Shown here: piece after piece, positions 1 through 6,225 of the stretch
Layout: each line of letters starts with the position of its first letter
How positions within the stretch are numbered: the stretch's first letter is position 1
Assembly (NCBI GenBank): GCA_903928395.1
Contig: CAIYQS010000004.1
Span: 1 to 20,880, forward strand
Reading direction: 5' to 3'
DNA from: an uncultured Actinomycetes bacterium
Lineage (GTDB): Bacteria > Actinomycetota > Actinomycetes > Nanopelagicales > Nanopelagicaceae
Length of the DNA: 20,880 nt
Made by a program: the position numbers and the translations under genes
Notes under the pieces: generated by a model
What the model saw: the letters and a program-made list of their open reading frames with translations, nothing else
The model's database searches: none
Told to the model about the DNA's origin: nothing

Positions 1-497
1 ACTTTGCCACCGCTGAGCGCATGATCGATGAAGAGCATTCCACCTGGTCGCAATAATCTGTGCGAGGCATGAATTAAATCCATAAGATCGGCAGCCGGAC
101 GAATAACCACCAAGTCGTAGTTATTATCTGCAAGTTTGCCGACAACTTCCATAATTATTCCTGTGATCAATCTAAACCGTTGTGTTGAAATACCAGACTC
201 TTCAAAGACCGCTCGCGCCGACGCTGCGTGCTCTCGCTCTGTATCTATTGAAGTTAGAACCATGTCGGATGCGGCGCCGGAAAAAAGCCAAAGCCCGCTA
301 ACTCCAGAACCGGTTCCAATTTCTACAATCGAATGTGCATTGAGTGATTCCACAACAAAGCGGAGCAGGCCGCCTACCGCGGGTGATGGATCGAGTGTCC
401 CTAATTCGGCGGCGTTGTTGCGGGCTTGCTGCATGAAAATATCTTCGCGAACATAACTTTCTGCGAAGGCAGACATATCGCCGCGATTGCCGATCAT
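1..497 (-). CDS. SAM-dependent O-methyltransferase (partial, C-terminus off the window)
   Basis: About 165 N-terminal residues are visible, starting MIGNRGDMSAFAESYVRED; the family is usually near 215 residues, so the C-terminal part lies beyond base 1. A class I SAM-binding glycine loop is seen as VEIGTGSGVSGLWLF, followed by an acidic residue in SIDTE and by a PGGMLFIDHAL strand further on, as in the methyltransferase family 3 (catechol/caffeoyl-CoA-type, related by memory to Rv1220c of M. tuberculosis). The substrate cannot be read from the sequence. The ATG overlaps the pepA TGA in an ATGA, so translation is probably coupled to pepA, and the gene is the third member of the DUF3117-pepA operon. 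The start is firm because of this overlap. Confidence 0.88.
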   Translation of the reverse strand, partial: MIGNRGDMSAFAESYVREDIFMQQARNNAAELGTLDPSPAVGGLLRFVVESLNAHSIVEIGTGSGVSGLWLFSGAASDMVLTSIDTEREHAASARAVFEESGISTQRFRLITGIIMEVVGKLADNNYDLVVIRPAADLMDLIHASHRLLRPGGMLFIDHALSGGK

Positions 498-2011
498 GAC
501 AGTGTGGCTAACCATTCGATCAGAAGTCGAGTACCAAAACCTGTTCCACCTTTAACGACTTCTCCAGAATCAACTTCGGATCGCGCTGGTCCGGCGATAT
601 CTAGATGAACCCATTTTCGCTTTCCCACAAATTGCTCCAAAAAGAGCGCCGCCGTTACTGAACCTGCACTAAAACTCTTTGCAGAGGCGTCGTGATTGAA
701 ATCTGCCACTGAGCTTTTGAGAGCTGGTAGATAATCATCAACCAAGGGCATCGGCCAGACCGGATCTCCAATACGATCGCCGATCTCATGTAATTTTGCG
801 GCGAACGCAGCGTTTCGGGAATACATCGCGGCGTATTGCTTACCAAGTCCAAGAGTCGCAGCACCGGTAAGGGTTGCGATATCAAGCAAATAATCCGGGT
901 CTAACTCCAGGTCGGCATAGGCAAGTCCGTCAGCGAGAACGAGTCGTCCTTCGGCATCAGTATTTATTATTTCCACGGTAGTTCCACCAAATTGAGTGAT
1001 GACATCAGATGGACGTTGCGCGGTTCCGGAAAGCATATTTTCGGCGCACATCATGAGCGCTGTAATTCTGACTCGTGGCTTTATCTGAGCCATCGCTACT
1101 GTCGCACTTAGTACGGCAGCTGCTCCTGCCATGTCACTCTTCATAGGAACCATCAAGTCATATGGTCGTTTGAGTGAAAGACCGCCGCTGTCGTAGGTAA
1201 TTCCTTTGCCCACCAACACCACGTGCGGCCAATTATTACTTCCAACTGGAGTGTAGGAAATTTGAATCAGACGCGGCGCAGATTGTGGAGACGAGTTACC
1301 AACTGCTCGAAGTCCGCCGAACTTATCTAGTTCGCGACCTTTCATTACAACCGCTGTTAATGCTGGTGATTTCGCTTTGCGCACTAACGATTTTGCTTGT
1401 TCAGCGAGCCACGCTGGGTTCTTAATATTAGAAGGAGTATGAATCAAATCGCGTGTAGTCCAGGTCGCCTGCGCCAAAATCGTTGCACGCGTCAAGGCAT
1501 CTTTCAGTGAAGCATCGAAGGAGAATGTTGTTGCTCCTTTATCGCGAGCGCTCGCATCGCTTTTAGAATAATTGCTCTTGAGGTTCCATCCATATTGCGA
1601 GAGTGAAATCGCGGTGATGTGCGCGACCGCTGCGTCATATTCACCGGTGTACGCAGACAAAACCGAATACCCTTTCAATTTTACTTTTCGTCCAATTGCG
1701 GCTCCCGCTTTGCGAGCATCTTCAATTGATCCAGTACCAATTCCAAGTACGAAAAGTCGCGTTAGATTTCCAACTTGCACTATGGGGATTTCGAGAATTT
1801 CACCGGCCTGTCCTGAATAGTCGGGCCAACTTGCTAAAATCTCTTGAAAACTCGCTCCGCTTTTTGTTAAGACGCTGATCGCCAGTGGATGTGTATCAAC
1901 AACTGGACCAGTTTCTGATGCCCAAACAGGGAGGACGAGGGCGTTAAATTTTTCTAGCGTTTTCGCCCCTGTTGAGCTAACTACCCCAAAGGTTGGCTGC
2001 GGTAGATGCAT
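494..2011 (-). CDS. pepA: Leucyl aminopeptidase, M17 family
   Basis: A 505-residue cytosolic metallo-aminopeptidase that removes N-terminal residues from peptides, a usual full length for the family. Residues 1-170 are the N-terminal macrodomain-like part and residues 180-500 the catalytic domain. The two-metal site is complete: K269 and D274 in VGKGITYDSGG, D293 in SDMAGAA, and D352 and E354 in the signature NTDAEGRL (350-357). The expected catalytic K281 and R356 are also present. The enzyme forms hexamers in characterised members. It starts 9 bases after the DUF3117 stop and its TGA overlaps the methyltransferase ATG, so the three genes very probably share an mRNA. A DNA-binding role, as in E. 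coli PepA, cannot be judged here. Confidence 0.97.
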   Translation of the reverse strand: MHLPQPTFGVVSSTGAKTLEKFNALVLPVWASETGPVVDTHPLAISVLTKSGASFQEILASWPDYSGQAGEILEIPIVQVGNLTRLFVLGIGTGSIEDARKAGAAIGRKVKLKGYSVLSAYTGEYDAAVAHITAISLSQYGWNLKSNYSKSDASARDKGATTFSFDASLKDALTRATILAQATWTTRDLIHTPSNIKNPAWLAEQAKSLVRKAKSPALTAVVMKGRELDKFGGLRAVGNSSPQSAPRLIQISYTPVGSNNWPHVVLVGKGITYDSGGLSLKRPYDLMVPMKSDMAGAAAVLSATVAMAQIKPRVRITALMMCAENMLSGTAQRPSDVITQFGGTTVEIINTDAEGRLVLADGLAYADLELDPDYLLDIATLTGAATLGLGKQYAAMYSRNAAFAAKLHEIGDRIGDPVWPMPLVDDYLPALKSSVADFNHDASAKSFSAGSVTAALFLEQFVGKRKWVHLDIAGPARSEVDSGEVVKGGTGFGTRLLIEWLATLS

Positions 2012-2020
2012 GAGATGACT

Positions 2021-2200
2021 CTATTTCTTAACGAGCGCGACTGCCGCCTGAAGTGCATTGCCTAGATTGGTGGCTTCTTCGACGTTGAGTTCAACAACTA
2101 ATCTGCCGCCGCCTTCGAGTGGAATTCGCATCACCAGGCTGCGAGCCTCCTTGGTGACCTCCATGGGACCATCGCCAGTACGTGGTTTCATGGCTGCCAT
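2021..2200 (-). CDS. DUF3117 small conserved actinobacterial protein
   Basis: A 59-residue protein, MAAMKPRTGDGPMEVTKEAR followed by SLVMRIPLEGGGRLVVELNV and a short helical end finishing in ALVKK. This is the near-invariant DUF3117 family of Actinobacteria, recognised by the MKPRTGDGP start and the IPLEGGGRLVVEL strand pair. Its function is unknown. The predicted fold is a small beta sheet followed by one helix. An AAGGGAG ribosome binding site lies 7 bases before the ATG. It is the first gene of the operon with pepA and the methyltransferase. It is easily missed because of its size. Confidence 0.95.
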   Translation of the reverse strand: MAAMKPRTGDGPMEVTKEARSLVMRIPLEGGGRLVVELNVEEATNLGNALQAAVALVKK

Positions 2201-2207
2201 GGTGAAA

Positions 2208-2229
2208 CTCCCTTACCTCAAAAATTATG
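2208..2229 (-). promoter_or_regulatory. RBS and possible -10 for the DUF3117-pepA operon
   Basis: On the minus strand AAGGGAG (2208-2214) is a good Shine-Dalgarno sequence 7 bases from the ATG at 2200. CATAAT (2224-2229) resembles a -10 box and would give a short leader. No convincing -35 is seen. The RBS is solid; the promoter is a guess. Confidence 0.45.
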
Positions 2230-2255
2230 AAGAATGTAAGGAGAAGTATCTCGCA

Positions 2256-2459
2256 TCAGGCGAGAGGTGGGAAATCGAGGGCTGTTAACAAGCGCTTTTT
2301 CCCCTGGTCGATCACCGAAATTACGGCTTTATGCGGAACTCCCAGGGTGATTGCAATCTGAACTGTGTTCATCCCCTTGACATAATGCAAAGAAAGAATA
2401 AAGCGTTCCTCTTCCGGCAAGCTCGCAAGGAGCTCTGCGAGAGACGGCGCTGACTTCAT
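2256..2459 (-). CDS. Stand-alone sigma-70 region 4-like protein
   Basis: A 67-residue protein in which residues 9-60 look like sigma factor region 4: LASLPEEERFILSLHYVKGM, then the helix-turn-helix NTVQIAITLGVPHKAVISV, then GKKRLLTAL. This matches the usual pattern of 'LP..ER..L.L.Y..G.s..eIA..LG....tV.s....a...L'. Region 2, which would bind the -10 element and core polymerase, is absent. The same frame upstream has no start codon and meets a stop inside the 94-base gap before dapD, so this is not the tail of a longer ORF here. No clear Shine-Dalgarno is seen. It could be a transcription modulator, an anti-sigma-like partner or a remnant of an ECF sigma factor. It lies 55 bases upstream of DUF3117 on the same strand. 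Confidence 0.7.
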   Translation of the reverse strand: MKSAPSLAELLASLPEEERFILSLHYVKGMNTVQIAITLGVPHKAVISVIDQGKKRLLTALDFPPLA

Positions 2460-2496
2460 GGATGGGAGATTACTAGTCGGAGTATCAAAGTTGTAC

Positions 2497-2511
2497 GTCT
2501 TTAAAAAAGAC
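2497..2511. repeat. Short inverted repeat in the divergent sigma4-like/dapD gap
   Basis: GTCTTT-AAA-AAAGAC is a perfect 6-bp inverted repeat with a 3-base centre. It lies roughly midway between the two divergent genes, so an operator is possible. Chance occurrence in an A/T-rich gap is also plausible. Confidence 0.3.
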
Positions 2512-2541
2512 TCGGCAAACGTTGATTATTCGGCAATTTGA

Positions 2542-2553
2542 TAGCGTTGATAC
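2542..2553 (+). promoter_or_regulatory. Likely -10 element for leaderless dapD mRNA
   Basis: TAGCGT (2542-2547) fits the actinobacterial TANNNT -10 pattern and ends 6 bases before the dapD ATG, which would put the transcription start on or next to the A of the ATG. No Shine-Dalgarno precedes the ATG. No good -35 is seen at the right distance (TTGATT at 2522 is too close). Confidence 0.45.
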
Positions 2554-3465
2554 ATGAGAAAAGCATATGGAATTGGCGTCGCCACGATCGCGGCTAACGG
2601 CGACCTACTCGACTGCTGGTTCATTCAACTCGGGTTCGAGCCGATCGCCCACCCTGCAGATCTCACTTCGCTGCTGGCCGCCGACCCACTTCGTGGAGTA
2701 ACAAAGGAACCCGTCAATATCGATATTGTTCTCGAAACTCCACCTCTTTCTGCAGCAGATGCTTATCTACGACTACATTTACTCTCACATCGTTTGGTTA
2801 AACCTCATGGTCAAAATTTGGATGGGATCTTCGGACTCCTTACAAATGTCGCTTGGACATCTGCTGGACCATGCTCCGTCATCGATTTCGAACTAACTCG
2901 CGCGAAGTTACTAGCCGCCCACGGCAACCTCACCGTTTACAGTGTGGATAAATTTCCTCGAATGGTCGACTACGTAATTCCAGAAGGAGTCCGAATCGCA
3001 GATGCCGACCGGGTACGACTAGGTGCCTATCTGACTTCGGGAACAACCGTCATGCATGAAGGTTTTGTTAACTTCAATGCGGGAACGCTGGGCAAGTCGA
3101 TGGTCGAAGGCCGCATTAGCGCGGGTGTTGTTGTTGGCGATGGAAGCGATGTAGGTGGCGGAGCGTCCATCATGGGAACGCTCAGTGGTGGAGGCAAGGA
3201 AGTTATCTCAATTGGAGAACGATGCCTACTCGGAGCAAATTCCGGATTGGGTATCTCTCTTGGAAATGATTGCGTGATTGAGTCAGGAACTTACATCACT
3301 GCGGGTTCGAAAATTACTCTTCCAGATGGCAAAGTTGTTAAAGCCCGTGAACTCTCGGGTGCAAATAATTTGATCTTTCGTCGTAACTCAATGACCGGCA
3401 ATCTTGAAGTTGTACCAAAAGTTGGCGGTTGGGATGGACTGAACTCCATCCTGCATTCAAACTAG
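2554..3465 (+). CDS. dapD: 2,3,4,5-tetrahydropyridine-2,6-dicarboxylate N-succinyltransferase
   Basis: A 303-residue enzyme that transfers succinyl from succinyl-CoA to tetrahydrodipicolinate in the succinylase branch of diaminopimelate and lysine synthesis. It begins MRKAYGIGVATIAANGDLLD and has a C-terminal left-handed beta helix of hexapeptide repeats (about residues 145-270), including GAYLTSGTTVMHEGFVNFNAG, read here as the core active-site strand region, and VVGDGSDVGGGASIMGTLSG. This is the actinobacterial DapD type, with a different N-terminal domain from E. coli DapD. The ATG probably starts a leaderless mRNA. A strong intrinsic terminator follows 11 bases after the stop, so it is a single-gene unit. 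Confidence 0.96.
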   Translation: MRKAYGIGVATIAANGDLLDCWFIQLGFEPIAHPADLTSLLAADPLRGVTKEPVNIDIVLETPPLSAADAYLRLHLLSHRLVKPHGQNLDGIFGLLTNVAWTSAGPCSVIDFELTRAKLLAAHGNLTVYSVDKFPRMVDYVIPEGVRIADADRVRLGAYLTSGTTVMHEGFVNFNAGTLGKSMVEGRISAGVVVGDGSDVGGGASIMGTLSGGGKEVISIGERCLLGANSGLGISLGNDCVIESGTYITAGSKITLPDGKVVKARELSGANNLIFRRNSMTGNLEVVPKVGGWDGLNSILHSN

Positions 3466-3476
3466 TTTCAATTTAG

Positions 3477-3505
3477 AAAGACCCGAGAATAACCTCGGGT
3501 CTTTT
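3477..3505 (+). terminator. Intrinsic terminator of dapD
   Basis: A perfect 11-bp stem AAAGACCCGAG / CTCGGGTCTTT with a 6-base loop (AATAAC), ending in a short T run, begins 11 bases after the dapD stop. Confidence 0.93.
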
Positions 3506-3508
3506 ATT

Positions 3509-3537
3509 GCTCTAAGAGCACCGTACTGACTATGTGG
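3509..3537 (+). pseudogene. Duplicated tRNA fragment (end of D arm plus anticodon arm)
   Basis: Bases 3515-3534 are identical to bases 3645-3664 of the intact tRNA downstream, followed by one mismatch (T for C at 3535) and two more matches. The copied part runs from the 3' side of the D stem through the anticodon stem and loop. Just upstream, GCTC (3509-3512) resembles the 5' side of the D stem, with most of the D loop missing. No acceptor or T arm is found, so this cannot be a working tRNA. It sits directly behind the dapD terminator. It is best read as the remnant of a partial tandem duplication of the tRNA. Confidence 0.7.
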
Positions 3538-3624
3538 GAAAAGATTACTCCACACCTCCGAGATTTGCACACTTCTCTTCGCAGCATTTCTTTAATGAAT
3601 AGTCGACGGTTACTTTTACCTTGC

Positions 3625-3697
3625 GCCTCTGTAGCTCAACGGATAGAGCACCGTACTGACTATGCGGAGATTGTGGGTTCGAATCCCATCAGGGGCA
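3625..3697 (+). tRNA. tRNA with GAC anticodon (Val by anticodon)
   Basis: A complete 73-base cloverleaf without an encoded CCA. The acceptor GCCTCTG pairs with CAGGGGC (one G-U pair), the D arm is GCTC-AACGGATA-GAGC, the anticodon stem CCGTA pairs with TGCGG (one G-U), the variable loop is AGATT, and the T arm is GTGGG-TTCGAAT-CCCAT. The seven-base anticodon loop CTGACTA places GAC at positions 34-36, so it should read GUC/GUU valine codons; A73 fits Val. Two points are odd: position 37 is U instead of the nearly universal purine, and the body (AACGGATAGAGCA, A20) looks more like a tRNA-Arg. The tRNA call is firm, the isotype less so. TACTTT at 3611-3616 is a possible -10. Confidence 0.92.
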
Positions 3698-3705
3698 GAA
3701 ATGAG

Positions 3706-3741
3706 AAAAGGCTTCACTATTAGTCAAAGTGAAGCCTTTTT
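3706..3741 (+). terminator. Bidirectional intrinsic terminator after the tRNA
   Basis: A perfect 13-bp stem AAAAGGCTTCACT / AGTGAAGCCTTTT with a 9-base loop, followed by T. The A run on the other side gives a T run on the minus strand, so it can also end the converging transcript of the gene whose stop is at 3776. Confidence 0.93.
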
Positions 3742-3775
3742 GCTCATTCCAATTAAATAAATATTTGGCAAAGTT

Positions 3776-4519
3776 CTAATCCAAAATAGGTAATTCTGCG
3801 ATCGTGTCAGTAACTTTAAAACGCTGCGTGGTGAGCGAACTCCGACTAATTATTGAAGCTATTAATGCTTCACTTCCCCCAATAAGGGTTACGTTGAAAT
3901 CAATTTCGGTAGCCAAAATCCACTTCCTGTCCTGCGGCCACAAGATATTTGGTGATTGGGACTGAAAAGTTTCAGAGAAACCCCACCCGATATTTTTCGC
4001 CTCTTCGAGTGGTCCGCGCATCAACAAGTAACCCCGGTTCGGGAGATTAAATCGCTCCGCAACCATAATCCCATCTGGCAAGGTGTGCGACTTCAGGTGG
4101 TCTAAGGATTGAACTTGATTGCGAATTCTCTTTCGCCACGCAAACTGCCACCTAATTCTGAAATCCAAGGGACGAAAGAATCTATGCAACTTTGGATGCT
4201 TCGATGGTTTCAATATAGAAATACTCCCCGAGTGCATCCACCCTTGGCCTTCCCACAATGCGTGAAAACAGATTTCTGGGGTCGTGGTAAATGTGGAAAG
4301 TGGCTCCAAGAGCGTCGTTAAAGTTCTATTTCCAAGGGATCCATGGGTATCGCCCGAGCCAGCATGGCGAACCAATACATAACTCTCGAACCCACTGGGG
4401 ATCACTATCCCGATCGTCACTGGATTTTCGGAGAACAGTATCCATGGTACTAGTGAATCTCTGATCCAGTCGCCCACGGAGACGTCTGTTTCGATTTCGA
4501 GTTGAGCTTTACCTTTCAC
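3776..4519 (-). CDS. Conserved hypothetical protein coupled to a VOC gene
   Basis: I do not recognise a named family. From the GTG at 4519 the protein has 247 residues, with no signal peptide or membrane segment. It is rich in Trp and aromatic residues; distinctive blocks are FESYVLVRHAG, ICFHALWEGQGW, LPNRGYLLMRGPLEEA and a C-terminal WPQDRKWILATEIDFNVTLI. The look is of a soluble cytosolic protein of a little-studied actinobacterial family. The GTG overlaps the stop of the VOC gene in a GTGA, which favours this start over the in-frame TTG at 4540 that would add seven residues. It is the second gene of a two-gene operon and ends at a shared bidirectional terminator. No enzymatic function can be inferred. 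Confidence 0.8.
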   Translation of the reverse strand: MKGKAQLEIETDVSVGDWIRDSLVPWILFSENPVTIGIVIPSGFESYVLVRHAGSGDTHGSLGNRTLTTLLEPLSTFTTTPEICFHALWEGQGWMHSGSISILKPSKHPKLHRFFRPLDFRIRWQFAWRKRIRNQVQSLDHLKSHTLPDGIMVAERFNLPNRGYLLMRGPLEEAKNIGWGFSETFQSQSPNILWPQDRKWILATEIDFNVTLIGGSEALIASIISRSSLTTQRFKVTDTIAELPILD

Positions 4520-4902
4520 AAAACCTGGGCGAATTCCCAAAGGTGGCCATCCGGATCGGCAAACAAAAGTGTTCTAACTCCCCACGGACGTTCCATAGGT
4601 CCATTAATCAAAGCAATTCCCAGAGAGGATAATCTCTCAGCTTGCGAATCCACATCTTCAACTTCAATAGTGAATTGAAATCGGGATCCGCTCTCCTTTG
4701 AAGCAACAGCTGCTGGTGCTATTAATGAAGGGGCTTCGCCATGTTCCAGCAGATTTATCATGGTTTCGCCAAAATTGAATACCACAGAATTTGCATCCTC
4801 AAAGATCGAAGTCTTTTCAAAGGTTTTTATATAAAATTTCTTCGAGTCCTCAAGATTCGCTACAAAGAGCGTGACGGCAAATATATTTTTTGCGAAATCC
4901 AT
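4516..4902 (-). CDS. VOC-fold (glyoxalase/bleomycin resistance) family protein
   Basis: A 128-residue protein with the two beta-alpha-beta-beta-beta modules of the vicinal oxygen chelate superfamily: FAVTLFVANLEDSKKFYIKTF at the start of module 1 and FTIEVEDVDSQAERLSSLGI at the start of module 2, ending FADPDGHLWEFAQVL. The Glu of HLWEF is the usual C-terminal metal ligand. The N-terminal ligand position (in FAVTLFV) lacks the usual His, so a full glyoxalase metal site is doubtful and the protein may only bind a ligand. The substrate is unknown. It is first in an operon with the hypothetical gene, with a GTGA overlap, and has its own promoter with a near-consensus -35. Confidence 0.9.
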   Translation of the reverse strand: MDFAKNIFAVTLFVANLEDSKKFYIKTFEKTSIFEDANSVVFNFGETMINLLEHGEAPSLIAPAAVASKESGSRFQFTIEVEDVDSQAERLSSLGIALINGPMERPWGVRTLLFADPDGHLWEFAQVL

Positions 4903-4936
4903 TTAAGAATCGTAATCATTCACTGGATCTTGTCAA
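4903..4936 (-). promoter_or_regulatory. Near-consensus promoter giving a leaderless VOC mRNA
   Basis: On the minus strand a perfect -35 TTGACA (4931-4936) is followed after 16 bases by TACGAT (4909-4914), a TANNNT -10 box, and then 6 bases (TCTTAA) to the ATG at 4902. Transcription would start at or next to the start codon. No Shine-Dalgarno is present, which agrees with leaderless translation. Confidence 0.72.
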
Positions 4937-4961
4937 CAAGTAGTGCTAACGAGAAATATTC

Positions 4962-6224
4962 CTAGAAGGTGTTAGGTGCTATCTCAAACCAGGAAGCTGG
5001 CAACTTGAGTTTTGTTTTGAAATCGCCCACTGATAACTGTGCTATAGCTCCCGAACTCGAGGTAGCCGTGATCACTGTGGCGCTATTTGTAATCGTGCGT
5101 GATGTAATGGTTAAAGAAACAACATCCGGCAAATTGAATACCGTGGCAACATCTTTCTGGATGAGAACGCGTTGCCAATGGGCATATTGGGGATTCAAGA
5201 AAATATCTAAGCTCCATGGATCTTGTACATTTGTTAGGTAGGGAAAAGCGGTTCCCCACACATCGGCGCTCGATTGTGTCTGTCCACCATCTGATGAGAA
5301 GAAGTAGACTGATATAGGTTTACCCAAATAATAAATGGCTTGCGCGTCGGTTGCATCCGTTTCGGTTGATGTCACGGCCGACACCCAATTTTGCCCCACA
5401 CCAGGTTCTGATTCTTTGGCGTATCCGATGTACGCCTGGTCGTATTTAGTGTTATAAACATTGCAAACGCACGCGGATCGCAGCGTGAGGTGAGCCAAAC
5501 CATAAGTTCTAGAAGCTATTGCCTGGGCTTGAAGTGCTGCTGGCAACCAACTTGATGACATTTCACTTATGCCAAGTACGTACTGATCAATGGTCATCAC
5601 GGCATTGATTTCGATCTTGCCCCCAACTGCATTGAGTTGAATCTGCCCATAACGCAGTTGAATAGAACCTACACTTGTTGTCACCTTGACGACAGAAAAT
5701 GGAAGTGGTTTTGGCCCGGTCAATCCGCCTGCCGGTGAAGGGAAAGCAGTTGTCCCACTCCAATAAATGTTCCATAGCGGTTGAGAAGGAAAAATTTGAG
5801 TTGGCGATCCTTTGTTATACATAGCGGCCGTGATCTTTTTGTTAACTATTGAAAATTTAAAAATGCTGGATCCATCACCAAGGCCGCCATTATTTAATGA
5901 GCCATCCGGATTGTTAGAAAGATCAATATTTGAACGGGTAAATCCACTCGCCATTGCGATGCTAGCCGAACTCACTTGGTGCGCAATATTTACGCGGATT
6001 AATTGGGTATCTGGCACCGAAAGGACTTGAGTTCCAGGAAACCAATAATTGACGATGTACTGCGCGGTTTGGCCCTCCATCGCCTGACCTTCTGCGCCGA
6101 TCTGGCTCATCCCAACACCGTGGCCGAATCCCGAACCGGTTAATACAAAATGTGGAGGGATCGTTGCCCCAAAAGCGGTTGCCGGAATTAGCGTAAACAA
6201 AATCACGAGAAAAAGACGCTTCAC
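4962..6224 (-). CDS. Secreted SpoIID/LytB domain protein
   Basis: A 420-residue exported protein. Residues 1-20 are a signal peptide (KR, hydrophobic core, AFGA). The HGVGMSQ-type block (GFGHGVGMSQIGAEG, 32-46) lies near the N-terminus, as is common in actinobacterial members; in Bacillus SpoIID it is near the end of the domain. The SpoIID core follows late: TIDQYVLGISEMSSSWLPAA (211-230), then LQAQAIASRTYG, YDQAYIGY and VYFFSSDGGQTQSS. Glu221 matches the catalytic acid of SpoIID, a lytic transglycosylase acting on peptide-stripped glycan strands; Cys252 and Cys254 could form a disulfide. It starts with GTG one base after the glycosyltransferase stop, so the two are coupled. Activity is inferred from the family. 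Confidence 0.9.
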   Translation of the reverse strand: MKRLFLVILFTLIPATAFGATIPPHFVLTGSGFGHGVGMSQIGAEGQAMEGQTAQYIVNYWFPGTQVLSVPDTQLIRVNIAHQVSSASIAMASGFTRSNIDLSNNPDGSLNNGGLGDGSSIFKFSIVNKKITAAMYNKGSPTQIFPSQPLWNIYWSGTTAFPSPAGGLTGPKPLPFSVVKVTTSVGSIQLRYGQIQLNAVGGKIEINAVMTIDQYVLGISEMSSSWLPAALQAQAIASRTYGLAHLTLRSACVCNVYNTKYDQAYIGYAKESEPGVGQNWVSAVTSTETDATDAQAIYYLGKPISVYFFSSDGGQTQSSADVWGTAFPYLTNVQDPWSLDIFLNPQYAHWQRVLIQKDVATVFNLPDVVSLTITSRTITNSATVITATSSSGAIAQLSVGDFKTKLKLPASWFEIAPNTF

Positions 6225-6225
6225 T

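Noticed and set aside
3515..3664. The 20-base direct repeat as attL/attR of an integrated element
   Set aside because: Only 130 bases separate the copies and no integrase or cargo gene lies between them; a partial tRNA duplication is simpler.
3532..3723. A small plus-strand ORF across the tRNA
   Set aside because: It is the translation of the tRNA and its flanks, with no start signal or protein features.
4962..6224. Circularly permuted SpoIID domain as a new architecture
   Set aside because: The N-terminal HGVGMSQ block followed by the catalytic region is, from memory, common in actinobacterial SpoIID/LytB proteins.
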